Counted from the stretch's first letter, positions 1 to 9,631 are shown. The stretch: 51,251 bases of DNA from Ferrithrix thermotolerans DSM 19514 (GCA_945885515.1 CAMCZA010000003.1:1-51251); one strand, 5' to 3'. Notes: generated from the sequence alone by a model not told the origin. Made by a program: numbers and translations.

Positions 1-1206
1 GACTACGCATTCGGCAAAAGCCACGCCTATGGCTACGGCTTTCTTGCATATCAAACTGCTTATCTCAAGGCTCACTATCCAGTTGAATACATGGCGTGTC
101 TATTGACCAGCGTTAAAGCTAACTACGACCGCGCAGCGGTATTTCTTGCTGACGCACGTTCGAACGACATTGTTGTGCGAACACCGGACATCAATACTTC
201 GGGTGTTGATTTTGTGCCGGTAATTGATGGTGACCAGCGGATAATCAGTTTCGGATTGTCGGCGATTCGCAATGTTGGTGAGGCACTCGTCGCAAATTTA
301 GTTGAGTATCGGCGCCAAAATAGTCCGTTCACTTCGTTCTATGACTTCGCCGATCGTGCACCAATCTCAACGCTCAACAAACGAACTGTTGAGTCGTTGA
401 TCAAGGCTGGGGCCTTTGATTCGCTTGGTCACCCACGAAAAGGTTTACTGGCAGTATTCGAGCCAATCATTGAAAACACGCTTTCGCGACGCCGCGAGCG
501 CGACCAGGGTGTGATGAGTTTGTTTGGCGACAGTGATGACGCTGGGTCTGGCTTCTCCGAACGGATTGAGATTCCACAAATTAACTACGAGAAATCTGAA
601 CAATTAAAAATCGAACGCGAGATGCTCGGCTTGTATGTTTCTGACCACCCTTTGCGTGGGGTCGAAGGTCAATTGCGCAGGCGTGTTGACTGCTCGCTCG
701 TTGATCTAGAAGAAAAAGTTGATGGTGCATTTTTGAAGTTGGGTGGTGTCGTTACTTCAGTAGATCGTAAGTTCACCCGTAAAGGCGCTCAGATGGCGAT
801 CGTCAAAATTGAGGATTTACAGGGATCAATAGAGGTGACGGTGTTTCCAAAGACTTACGAGAAGTTTGGTCACCTAATAGCAGAGGACACAATCGTCATA
901 GTTCGCGGTCGGCTTGATAAACGCGATGATTCGCTAGCGACGATCAACGCCCAAGAACTGACCATTGTTGAGCCTTTGCGGGCAAGTGATATGAGCCTGC
1001 ACATTGAACTATCAAGCAGTTCGCTGTCTCAAGAGGATATTTTTGAATTACAAGAATTGTTGCGCGAGCACACTGGTCACACGCCAGTACAATTACATAT
1101 CCCCGGCGGCAAAGCGTTGCGATTGGGTTCCGAGTTCAATGTTGACATTGATCGTGCAATGGGTCGTCTCCGCGCTTCTTATGGAGACTCTGTTTATATC
1201 GGCTAG
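1..1206 (+). CDS. dnaE: DNA polymerase III subunit alpha, C-terminal part (5' truncated by window edge)
   Basis: Frame open from base 1 (DYAFGKSHAYGYGFLAYQTAYLKAHYPVEYMACLLTS...), typical DnaE finger/OB region (MLGLYVSDHPL, OB-fold 'GGVVTSVDRKFTRKGAQMAIVKIEDLQGSIEVTVFPKTYE'). Confidence 0.97.
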   Translation, partial: DYAFGKSHAYGYGFLAYQTAYLKAHYPVEYMACLLTSVKANYDRAAVFLADARSNDIVVRTPDINTSGVDFVPVIDGDQRIISFGLSAIRNVGEALVANLVEYRRQNSPFTSFYDFADRAPISTLNKRTVESLIKAGAFDSLGHPRKGLLAVFEPIIENTLSRRRERDQGVMSLFGDSDDAGSGFSERIEIPQINYEKSEQLKIEREMLGLYVSDHPLRGVEGQLRRRVDCSLVDLEEKVDGAFLKLGGVVTSVDRKFTRKGAQMAIVKIEDLQGSIEVTVFPKTYEKFGHLIAEDTIVIVRGRLDKRDDSLATINAQELTIVEPLRASDMSLHIELSSSSLSQEDIFELQELLREHTGHTPVQLHIPGGKALRLGSEFNVDIDRAMGRLRASYGDSVYIG

Positions 1207-1289
1207 TTGGTTTATTTCTTAATTCGCTTCGGCACTTATTTTCTTGCGCCATCGGAATTCAGGTTTTTTGCTGGCAGACTATAAGTGTT

Positions 1290-1946
1290 ATGTCGCTTGT
1301 TGTGAAGACCAAAGATGCTTCTGCATTAATGGATACAGACCTTGATGAACTCGCCAGCATGGGTGGTTCGTTCGGTATCGGCGCAATTTCTAAAGCCAAA
1401 GAAGATTGGGTGCTGTTTGCCAGTGCACGACTCGACAATAAATTACACGGCTTCATGTTTTCGACACTTGAGCGAATCGGTGGCACACCGTGCGTATTGT
1501 TAGGAATGTTGAGCGTCAAGAAAACTTCAAAACGCGATCAAATACTTAAAGGTTTAATGGCAGAGGCGTACCACCGTGCGCTAATGGCATTCCCAGACGA
1601 AGATGTTGTTGTTGGTTCTCGATTTGTCGACTCGGATGGGCTTGAGGCATTTAAATCTCTCACAGAAATGATCCCTCGCCCAGATCACCGGGCGGTCGGA
1701 GAAGAGCGAGCATGGGGCCGTCGTCTTGCCCGTCGATTTGGATGTGAATCAACATACGACGAACAATCGTTCGTGATCAAGAGCAACGGTCAAAGCGGTT
1801 TCATGGATTATCAATCGCTCAAGCCAGGTAAAGCACCTGCAGATATCAATGCGATGTTCAAAACAGTTTCAGCAAAAAAAGCCGGTGTGTTAGTTGTGCA
1901 TGGCTGGACAATGACTGAAAATCTTTTGAAGCTCGGCAAACACTAA
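1290..1946 (+). CDS. Hypothetical protein (possible divergent GNAT-like fold)
   Basis: 218 aa intact ORF, coding-like composition, followed in the same direction by the nitroreductase gene. Confidence 0.75.
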   Translation: MSLVVKTKDASALMDTDLDELASMGGSFGIGAISKAKEDWVLFASARLDNKLHGFMFSTLERIGGTPCVLLGMLSVKKTSKRDQILKGLMAEAYHRALMAFPDEDVVVGSRFVDSDGLEAFKSLTEMIPRPDHRAVGEERAWGRRLARRFGCESTYDEQSFVIKSNGQSGFMDYQSLKPGKAPADINAMFKTVSAKKAGVLVVHGWTMTENLLKLGKH

Positions 1947-1965
1947 GAGCAACACGGAGATTGGC

Positions 1966-2571
1966 ATGCAGTTTGCGGACTGCGTTCGCTCCCGCAAAAT
2001 GGTGCGATCTTTTCGCACGGACCGCGTTGATCCCGAATTACTTGAGCGAGTAGTTGAACTTGCCTCATGGTCGCCATCAGCCGGCAAAACGCAAGGCTGG
2101 CATTTTTTGGTTTTACAAGGAGCAGAAACGGCAAAGTTCTGGGATGTGACTTTGCCGCTTGAAAAACGCTCGTCGTTTAGATGGAAACACCTTGTCGATG
2201 CACCGATAATCGGGTTGGTTTTCGCCGATTCAAAAGCGTATATCGAGCGTTATAGCGAGCCAGATAAATCTTCGACTGGCTTAGGTGTTGATGAGTCGAA
2301 ATGGCCAACTCCATATTGGACGGTTGATGCGTCATTCGCCACGATGGCGTTGTTGCTAGCGGCGCACGATGTTGGTCTGGGGACATTATTTTTTGGAGTC
2401 TTTTCTGGCGAGGATAAGTTGCGCGAAGTACTAAAAGTTCCAAAAGAGTTGCAACTTATTGGTGCAGTGGCGATGGGTTGGCCGCGTCAGCAATCTGCAG
2501 GCGACCGCGGCGCAAGTGCAAAACGACTTCGTCGCAAACCAAAACAGATTATTCACTTTAGTGAGTGGTAA
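1966..2571 (+). CDS. Nitroreductase family protein
   Basis: N-term 'RSRKMVRSFRTDRVDPELLERVVELASWSPSAGKTQGWHFLVL' and 'LAAHDVGLGTLFFGVF' are nitroreductase-family motifs; GGAG upstream of ATG. Confidence 0.9.
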   Translation: MQFADCVRSRKMVRSFRTDRVDPELLERVVELASWSPSAGKTQGWHFLVLQGAETAKFWDVTLPLEKRSSFRWKHLVDAPIIGLVFADSKAYIERYSEPDKSSTGLGVDESKWPTPYWTVDASFATMALLLAAHDVGLGTLFFGVFSGEDKLREVLKVPKELQLIGAVAMGWPRQQSAGDRGASAKRLRRKPKQIIHFSEW

Positions 2572-2579
2572 AAACCGAA

Positions 2580-4574
2580 TTAATTGAGGTTTGAACGCAA
2601 CGCAGCATTCAATTCGGCAACGGTATTTGCCGGAGCGGAACAAACATAGTTCTGGCATACGAACGCGAGTCCTTGCGGGCGGTCTGTCCATAACGGCGAA
2701 TCATATTTTTCGCCCCAGGCTGTCACTGCAGTCGGTAGCCATTGTCGTTGCACGCAACTGACAAGATCTGGGCGAGAGCCTGTGATAGCAATTTCGGTGA
2801 TGCCGACGTTTTGTAGATGAATTGCATTTACTAAATTGCCGAACGCGCTCGGTGCACTTGCCGCAATTCTTGTGAACAATCGCAAAATATCCAAGCCCGC
2901 AGTCTTATATTTAGCAGAACCGGTCAACGCCGCAAGTCGCAACAACGAATTTGCAGCGACTGAATTAGCCGAGGGCGTGGCATTGTCAAGTAAATCTTTT
3001 TGGCGAACAACGAGTTGTTCTGCATCGTTGGCAATCGTGAACAATCCAAGGTTGGTGTCATCCCAGTAGTTCGCCAGCAGTTGGTCGGCAACATCGCAGG
3101 CGTTCTTAATCCAGACCGCTTTGCCTGTGGCTTCACCCAGCCGTGTAAATGCATCAATCAGATTTGCTAGATCAGTTGCAAGTGCGCGATGTCGTGCTTT
3201 GGGTTGACCAGCTTGTTGCCAACTGCGAAACCACCTACCCGATTGGTCGCGCAGTTCTTGCAACATGAATTCGCAGTTTCGTGTTGCGGCATCTAGCCAA
3301 TCACCACGATCAAAAATCACCGCAGCCTCAATCAGAGACGATGACATCATTGCGTTCCATTCAGTCAAAACTTTGTCATCCAGCAGTGGCCAGGCCCGCT
3401 TTGAACGAGCATCTAAAAGTCGACTTCGAATCTCGTCGATCTTTGCAGGTCGTGCAAACTCGCCGCGATGGTTGAGTCGTGTCGGAATATTTGATCCTTC
3501 AAAGTTTCCTTCGGCGGTGATTTCATACCACTCAAGCGCATCGTCAACTAACTCTGCTGGCAAAATTTCACGAATTTGCGCCGCCGTAAAGACATAGAAA
3601 TGCCCCTCATGCGAATGCCCGCTTTCGTCAAGCGAGTCGGCATCTTGTGCGCTGAAAAATCCACCCTGCTGATGCGATAAGTCGCGCAATATGTATTCAA
3701 TTGTCTCTTCGACTACTTGCTTCCAGCGTGGCTCATTGAATGTGACTGCAGCATGCGTATAAACCCGCACCAGTAGAGCCTGGTCATAGAGCATCTTCTC
3801 GAAATGTGGAACTAGCCATTTCTCGTCGACGCTATAGCGCGAGAAGCCTCCGCCTAGATGGTCGTACATCCCGCCAGAAGCCATTGCATCCAAAGTTGTT
3901 GAAATGATGTTGCGCGTAACTGGACTTTCATCATTCAAATAACTTCGAACCAGTAGATCGAGGTTCATCGTGCTCGGAAACTTCGGCGCGCTGTTAAAGC
4001 CGCCCCAATTCGGATCAAAGGATTTGCCGAGATCTTTAACTGCTTGATGAAATAATTCGATCTTCGGCAAAGTCTCGTCGGGTGCAATCTGTGCGGTGCG
4101 TCCAAGTGCTTCGACCAAAGAAGAAATGTTGTTGTCAATGTCTGCTCGACGATTGTGCCATGCCTCGGTGATTGCATTCATCAATTGGATAAATGAGGGC
4201 TTCGGAAAATATGTTCCACCAAAAAACGGCAGACCATCTGGAGTCATAAATACCGTCATCGGCCAGCCACCGCGACCAGACATTGCTTGAACCGCATCCA
4301 TATAGAGTGCGTCAATATCTGGACGCTCTTCTCGGTCAACTTTGATATTTACGAACATTTCATTCATCAAAGTTGCAGTTTCGAAATCTTCGAAGCATTC
4401 GTGGGCCATTACGTGGCACCAATGGCAAGCCGAATATCCGACCGATAGCAAAATCGGAACATTGCGTTGCTTGGCTAAATCAAAGGCTTGTTCACCCCAA
4501 CTAAACCAGTCAACTGGATTGTCTTGATGTTGTCGAAGGTATGGGCTTGTTTCGCTTGCGAGTTGGTTGGGCAT
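2580..4574 (-). CDS. Thioredoxin-domain protein of the YyaL/DUF255 family
   Basis: 664 aa; 'SPYLRQHQDNPVDWFSWGEQAFDLAKQRNVPILLSVGYSACHWCHVMAHECFED' is diagnostic, with CHWC motif. Confidence 0.96.
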   Translation of the reverse strand: MPNQLASETSPYLRQHQDNPVDWFSWGEQAFDLAKQRNVPILLSVGYSACHWCHVMAHECFEDFETATLMNEMFVNIKVDREERPDIDALYMDAVQAMSGRGGWPMTVFMTPDGLPFFGGTYFPKPSFIQLMNAITEAWHNRRADIDNNISSLVEALGRTAQIAPDETLPKIELFHQAVKDLGKSFDPNWGGFNSAPKFPSTMNLDLLVRSYLNDESPVTRNIISTTLDAMASGGMYDHLGGGFSRYSVDEKWLVPHFEKMLYDQALLVRVYTHAAVTFNEPRWKQVVEETIEYILRDLSHQQGGFFSAQDADSLDESGHSHEGHFYVFTAAQIREILPAELVDDALEWYEITAEGNFEGSNIPTRLNHRGEFARPAKIDEIRSRLLDARSKRAWPLLDDKVLTEWNAMMSSSLIEAAVIFDRGDWLDAATRNCEFMLQELRDQSGRWFRSWQQAGQPKARHRALATDLANLIDAFTRLGEATGKAVWIKNACDVADQLLANYWDDTNLGLFTIANDAEQLVVRQKDLLDNATPSANSVAANSLLRLAALTGSAKYKTAGLDILRLFTRIAASAPSAFGNLVNAIHLQNVGITEIAITGSRPDLVSCVQRQWLPTAVTAWGEKYDSPLWTDRPQGLAFVCQNYVCSAPANTVAELNAALRSNLN

Positions 4575-4575
4575 T

Positions 4576-6186
4576 TTAAATATTCGTCACTTCAACGACA
4601 TCAATGATGACAGTGCTGGCTAGTTTCGGAAACTTAGCGACCGAAGAGACACTGATACGTATTTGGCATTTGCCGACCTGTTTAAACATGATTACTGAAC
4701 CCTTTTTTAGTTCGCAAGGTCCAGAAATAATTCGCACGCTCGGTTTGCCGCGCGAAACACTTCTCACTAAGTCTTTTACGGCGATACTTGTGCCTGACTC
4801 AATTGCCGAAGATGATGTCCAAACTCCAGTGACGCGCATTGTCGAAGACGAAAATCGAATTTGTGGTGTTCCACCTACCGTAACCAAATCTCCTAGACGC
4901 AAAAATGAACCGAGGTCATTCAGTGTTGGCGTATAGGCGAGTTGTTGTGCCTGAGCAATAGCAACACAGTCAACAGGCACTGTCAGAGTTGCTTCACCAG
5001 GAGCAGCACATCGGTACCATTGCAGTCTTTCTGATTTTGGCAATTGCAAAGTGCTGGCAACAATTTCAACACCAATTCGGGCCATAGATGAAATAGATGA
5101 AAACGTCGGAAACGAAGTCTCGTTCGTCAAGTATCCAAGTGCCCTAAAAATTGCATAAACATTTACGAGACCCGCGCCAAAAACATCGTCTCGACCGGGT
5201 ACGCCAATGTCGGTTGCGGTTGCCAGAATCACTTCGCGAACTTGGACAGCAGTCAGCGAAGGGTTTGCGGCAATGATCAATGCCGCTACGCCGCTGATAA
5301 ATGCTGTGGCCATTGATGTGCCGTTCATTGTTAGATACGGTTCTGCAGAACTTACGCAGCTGCGCGTCGAGTCAATGCGAGCGCCGATTCTGACAGTCGA
5401 ACAAATTCCGATACCAGGTGCTGCAATGTCGATGTAACTTCCTCGTTGCGTAAACGAAGGCGCTGTCATCGTTTGGTCTACTGCTGTAACTGCGAGTGTT
5501 AGATCGTTTCCTGCGGGATAAGTAGTTGCAGCGGTTGGACCTGCGTTTCCTGCGGCCGCTACAACCAAAACATTTCTTTCAGCGGCCAATCGGATGGCGC
5601 TTTGCAATGTTTCTGATTGGCCGATGCCACCCAGTGAAAGGTTGATTACGCGGGCACCACTTTCAATAGCGAACCGAATAGCAAGTGCCACATCGCTCTC
5701 TGAGCCGTCACCATTGCCGTCAAGCACTCGAATCGGAAGAATCTTCGCACGCGGAGCCACTCCCGCGATGCCGATGTCGTTGTTTGCCTGTGCTGCAATA
5801 ATTCCGGCAACATGCGTGCCGTGCCCGATTGAGTCGACGTCATTTCCGCCTTCAAAAATTCGACCGCGAATAATTGAGCGACCAGGCAAAATATTTTGAA
5901 TTAAATCGGCATTCGGTCCTGAACCTGAGTCGATTACAGCAACAATTACATTTTCGCCGGTTGAGACGCCCCAAACTTCGTTGGCGTAGATTATTTGTAG
6001 TCCCCATTGCGATTCGTATCCTGCATCGACGCCCATTGCCTCAACTTGCGCGAAAACTCGCGCATCTTGCTCGGTAGATGCTGTGATTGCTGGTGATGTT
6101 GCCGCCAGTGCAGGCGAACTTGCGAATAATACTGAAACCGAGATTGTGGCAGCGAACGAAATTTTCAATAAATTGTTTTTTTTCAA
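4576..6186 (-). CDS. Secreted S8 family serine peptidase (subtilisin-like)
   Basis: Signal peptide; catalytic D ('VIVAVIDSGSG'), H ('GHGTHVAGIIAA') and S ('MNGTSMATAFISGVAAL') motifs. TTG start directly after fabI stop. Confidence 0.95.
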   Translation of the reverse strand: MKKNNLLKISFAATISVSVLFASSPALAATSPAITASTEQDARVFAQVEAMGVDAGYESQWGLQIIYANEVWGVSTGENVIVAVIDSGSGPNADLIQNILPGRSIIRGRIFEGGNDVDSIGHGTHVAGIIAAQANNDIGIAGVAPRAKILPIRVLDGNGDGSESDVALAIRFAIESGARVINLSLGGIGQSETLQSAIRLAAERNVLVVAAAGNAGPTAATTYPAGNDLTLAVTAVDQTMTAPSFTQRGSYIDIAAPGIGICSTVRIGARIDSTRSCVSSAEPYLTMNGTSMATAFISGVAALIIAANPSLTAVQVREVILATATDIGVPGRDDVFGAGLVNVYAIFRALGYLTNETSFPTFSSISSMARIGVEIVASTLQLPKSERLQWYRCAAPGEATLTVPVDCVAIAQAQQLAYTPTLNDLGSFLRLGDLVTVGGTPQIRFSSSTMRVTGVWTSSSAIESGTSIAVKDLVRSVSRGKPSVRIISGPCELKKGSVIMFKQVGKCQIRISVSSVAKFPKLASTVIIDVVEVTNI

Positions 6187-6954
6187 TTACGCACCCATCG
6201 CGTGAAAGCCACCATCCACATGCACGATCTCCCCGGTTGTCGCAGGAAACCAGTCACTAAGCATTGCCACGCAACTACGAGCGACACAGTTCGAGTCGTT
6301 GACATTCCATCCAAGTGGTGCGCGCTCACCCCACACATCTTCAAACGATCCAAAAGTCGGGATTGACTTCGCCGCCATAGTGCGAATCGGGCCAGCGGCA
6401 ATTAAGTTGCAACGAATTTGTTTTGCTCCGAGAGCCTTGGCCAAGTAACGATTAGTGCTCTCAAGTGCCGACTTTGCAACACCCATCCAGTTATAAGCGG
6501 GCCAAGCAACAGTGTTGTCAAAATCAAGACCAACGATTGAGCCGCCGTTCGTCATCAACGGAACAAAAGACTCGGCAAGTGTCTTCAACGAGTACGCCGA
6601 TATTTGCATCGCCACCGAAACATCAGCCCAACTGGCCGACATAAAATCGTCGCCAAGACATGCAGCCGGTGCAAAACCTATTGAGTGCAACACGCCATCT
6701 ACAACTCCAAGGTGTTGTTTGACTTCGTCGCGGGCGCTTTGTGTGTGTGCATCTACGGTTACGTCGAACTCAACAACTGGTGCTGGCTTTACTAACTTCC
6801 GGGCAGTGCGTTGGGTAATCGACAAGCCTCGACCGGCACCAGTTAAAACGACATTTGCTCCCTCTTGCTGAGCGAGTTGTGCGACGCCGAAGGCCAATGA
6901 AGCATCAGTAAGCACCCCAGTTACAACAATATTTTTTCCATCCAGAATTCCCAT
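6187..6954 (-). CDS. fabI: Enoyl-[acyl-carrier-protein] reductase (NADH), InhA-like FabI
   Basis: 'MGILDGKNIVVTGVLTDASLAFGVAQLAQQEGANVVLTG', 'LHSIGFAP', 'GGSIVGLDFD..AWPAYNWMGVAKSALES', 'ATTGEIVHVDGG'. Confidence 0.95.
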   Translation of the reverse strand: MGILDGKNIVVTGVLTDASLAFGVAQLAQQEGANVVLTGAGRGLSITQRTARKLVKPAPVVEFDVTVDAHTQSARDEVKQHLGVVDGVLHSIGFAPAACLGDDFMSASWADVSVAMQISAYSLKTLAESFVPLMTNGGSIVGLDFDNTVAWPAYNWMGVAKSALESTNRYLAKALGAKQIRCNLIAAGPIRTMAAKSIPTFGSFEDVWGERAPLGWNVNDSNCVARSCVAMLSDWFPATTGEIVHVDGGFHAMGA

Positions 6955-7072
6955 TGGTCAAACGGTAGTTGATTTGTGAGCAGTTTCGATGAGTCTGTGC
7001 AATCAATCTTTAAAACATACGACGCTTTTATGGTTCGCTAGCTAGACAACGAACTAGATAGCGTTGCGTGTC

Positions 7073-7744
7073 ATGCGGATTGGAATTCTTGGTGGAACAG
7101 GCCCCGCGGGAAGCGCCCTCGGCTTGCGCTTGGCTTCAGTGGGTTACGAAGTTGTTCTCGGGTCGCGAGATGCGCAGCGGGCGTCGTCAATCTGTGCCGA
7201 TCTTGCGCGCAAATGGCCTAGTTTTAAATTGAATTTAAGTGGCGGTGACAATCACGCTGCAGCGAATTGTGAACTCATCGTGATTGCAACTCCGTGGGAT
7301 TCAGCGGCAGCGATAGTTAACGACCACACAAAAGATTTAGTCGGCAAAATAGTTGTGACGATGGCCAACGCTCTGGTTCGTGTCGGAAAAGAATTTCAAC
7401 CACTTGTTCCACCGCGCGGAAGTATCGCAGCTCACATTCAAGCGGAGATTCCGTTGTCGCGAGTGGTTGCGGCATTCCAACACTTGCCAGCCACTGAACT
7501 CGGAAATTTATCGCACGAAGTTGATAGCGATGTTTTGATTTGTTCCGATGACCCGACTGCAACTGCAGTGATCTGCGAGATGGTTGCAAAGATTCCTGGT
7601 TGTAGACCGCTTAATGCCGGCACTCTTTCAAATGCGTTGGCGATTGAAGCCTTTACCGCCGTGTTGTTGCAATTGAATGTTCGCTACAAAACGCGCGTTG
7701 CACCTCGCCTCACCGGCATTCCTGATCGTGGTGATGCTGGGTGA
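7073..7744 (+). CDS. npdG: NADPH-dependent F420 reductase (F420:NADP oxidoreductase)
   Basis: 'MRIGILGGTGPAGSALGLRLASVGYEVVLGSRD' Rossmann start; overall FNO-like. ORF track begins at TTG 7064; ATG 7073 preferred (TAGCGT box 8 nt upstream). Confidence 0.85.
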   Translation: MRIGILGGTGPAGSALGLRLASVGYEVVLGSRDAQRASSICADLARKWPSFKLNLSGGDNHAAANCELIVIATPWDSAAAIVNDHTKDLVGKIVVTMANALVRVGKEFQPLVPPRGSIAAHIQAEIPLSRVVAAFQHLPATELGNLSHEVDSDVLICSDDPTATAVICEMVAKIPGCRPLNAGTLSNALAIEAFTAVLLQLNVRYKTRVAPRLTGIPDRGDAG

Positions 7745-8868
7745 CGATGAAACTATATGACACCACTCAACGCAGTGTCATAGATTTCACGCCAGGTAAA
7801 CAAGTTTTGATGTATACATGTGGCATCACGCCATATGACGCGACGCACATTGGCCATGCCTTCACATTTATTAGCTACGATATTTTGCAGCGCCGTTTAA
7901 TTGACAAAGGACACACCGTCAAGTGCGTGCGCAACGTAACTGACGTAGACGACCCGCTGTTTGCCAAGGCGCGCGAACTTGGAGTGCACTATTTAGATCT
8001 CGCAGCAGGAGAAGAAGCGAGATTTGATGCAGACATGAAAGCACTAAACGCTCTTGAGATCTTCAGCAAACCTCGCGCGTCTTCGGCAATCCCAGATATT
8101 CGTGGGTTCATTGGAATGGTATTAGATCGCGGTTTTGCTTATCAGGCGGGTGACAGCGTTTATTTCGATGTAACTAAGTTTGAATCATTTGGGAGTGTTT
8201 CAAATTACGACAACGGGACGATGTTGCGTCTTGCTGCCGAACGAGGTGGACAAATTGAAGATCCACATAAGCGCAACCCTCTTGATTTTGTTTTGTGGCA
8301 ACCCTCAGCAAGCGACGAACCAAGCTGGGACACGATGTGGGGTCCAGGTCGACCAGGCTGGCACATTGAATGTTCGGCACTTGCGTTGCGTGAACTTGGC
8401 ACAACAATTGATCTGCACGGTGGTGGCAGCGATTTAATTTTCCCGCACCACGAGTGTGAGCGAGCACAATCTGAAGCCGCAACAGGTGAGCAGTTTGTCA
8501 AACATTGGATGCATGTCGCAATGGTTTTTATGGACGGGACAAAAATGTCCAAGAGTTTGGGAAATCTTGAATTCGTCGATCATTTGCGCAAGATTTATGA
8601 CCCTCGAGCAATTCGCTTGGCGCTGATAATTAATCATTATCGAAAAGAATGGCAATGGGATTCTTCGGCAATGCCGGCAGCCCTGGCTCGGCTCGATGCT
8701 TGGTCAAATGCAAAGAACGGCGACGGGTCAGCGGGGCTCGCCGAGGTTCGTTCGGCTCTTGATGCCGACTTAGATGTTCCGAGTGCGATCGCGGTTCTTG
8801 ATGCGGCTGTTGCTTCTGGGCACAGCGTCACGGCCTCGGCAAAACTTTTGGGAGTCGAGATTGAATAA
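7741..8868 (+). CDS. mshC: Cysteine--1-D-myo-inosityl 2-amino-2-deoxy-alpha-D-glucopyranoside ligase (mycothiol ligase)
   Basis: CysS-like fold but MshC-type signature 'MYTCGITPYDATHIGHAFT', 'HIECSALALRELGTTIDLHGGGSDLIFPHHE', 'KMSKSLGN', short C-terminus ending 'LLGVEIE'; GTGA overlap with npdG. Confidence 0.88.
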   Translation: MTMKLYDTTQRSVIDFTPGKQVLMYTCGITPYDATHIGHAFTFISYDILQRRLIDKGHTVKCVRNVTDVDDPLFAKARELGVHYLDLAAGEEARFDADMKALNALEIFSKPRASSAIPDIRGFIGMVLDRGFAYQAGDSVYFDVTKFESFGSVSNYDNGTMLRLAAERGGQIEDPHKRNPLDFVLWQPSASDEPSWDTMWGPGRPGWHIECSALALRELGTTIDLHGGGSDLIFPHHECERAQSEAATGEQFVKHWMHVAMVFMDGTKMSKSLGNLEFVDHLRKIYDPRAIRLALIINHYRKEWQWDSSAMPAALARLDAWSNAKNGDGSAGLAEVRSALDADLDVPSAIAVLDAAVASGHSVTASAKLLGVEIE

Positions 8869-8883
8869 GTTAAGTTAAGAATC

Positions 8884-9618
8884 ATGTCATTATTCAAGCG
8901 AAACTCTAAAACTAGTTTTGATCCGCTGAAGTTTGCTGGAGCAACAAAGTTTCAGACACGGTTCCGGCCGTTCGTCAGGTTCTTCGTCAATAGGTTTTGT
9001 AAATTTACGCTGATTGGGTTTGATCAGATTCCTAATTCGGGACCGGCGATTTTATGTGCGAACCATATAAGTTTTCTTGATTCAGTATTTTTGCTGACAC
9101 ATTCTCCACGCAACATGTCAGTGGTTGGCAAGAGCGAATATATGGACTCATGGAAAACGCGTTGGCTTTTTACGAAAATTGGGATGATCCCGTTGGATCG
9201 AAGCGGAGGAGACAGTGCAACTTCGGCGATGGTGGCAGTTGAAGCTGTTTTAGCGCGAGGCGAATTGTTCGGAATATTTCCTGAGGGCACCCGCAGTCGG
9301 GACGGCAAACTTTATAAAGGTCGCACTGGCGCGGCAAGATTGGCACTTAAGTTTGGTTGTCCGATTTTTCCGGTTGGGATAACCGGCACGAGTGAGATCA
9401 TGGCGCCTGACACGGTCATGCCAAAATTCGGCAAGAGTTGCACTATTGAGATCGGTCAACCAATTGATACTCGCAAATACATGTCGCGTATTGATGACTC
9501 AGCAGTGTTGCGAGAATTAACCGACGAGGTGATGAAAAAAATTCAAGCACTAACTAACCAAGAGTACCTATACGACTACGCACCCAAGAGAAGTAGCGCA
9601 AATCGAACCCACATCTAG
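8884..9618 (+). CDS. 1-acyl-sn-glycerol-3-phosphate acyltransferase (PlsC-like)
   Basis: 'ILCANHISFLDSVFL' (HX4D) and 'FGIFPEGTRSRDGKLYKGRTGAARLAL'. Confidence 0.93.
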   Translation: MSLFKRNSKTSFDPLKFAGATKFQTRFRPFVRFFVNRFCKFTLIGFDQIPNSGPAILCANHISFLDSVFLLTHSPRNMSVVGKSEYMDSWKTRWLFTKIGMIPLDRSGGDSATSAMVAVEAVLARGELFGIFPEGTRSRDGKLYKGRTGAARLALKFGCPIFPVGITGTSEIMAPDTVMPKFGKSCTIEIGQPIDTRKYMSRIDDSAVLRELTDEVMKKIQALTNQEYLYDYAPKRSSANRTHI

Positions 9619-9631
9619 AACCGTCGCAATC

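Noticed and set aside
7033-7054. GTTCG...CGAAC inverted repeat in the fabI/npdG divergent region
   Set aside because: Only 5-bp arms with a 12-nt loop; too weak alone, although the CTAG cluster here is curious.
6955-7063. Possible tRNA or small RNA in the longest intergenic regions (6955-7063, 15226-15303, 48429-48509)
   Set aside because: No cloverleaf, T-loop GTTCRANNC with matching acceptor stem, or terminator; regions are explained by divergent promoters and the pyrR leader.
7741-8868. Annotation as cysteinyl-tRNA synthetase
   Set aside because: Motif CGITPYDATHIGHA and truncated C-terminus match MshC rather than CysS (CGPTVYD.xHIGN).
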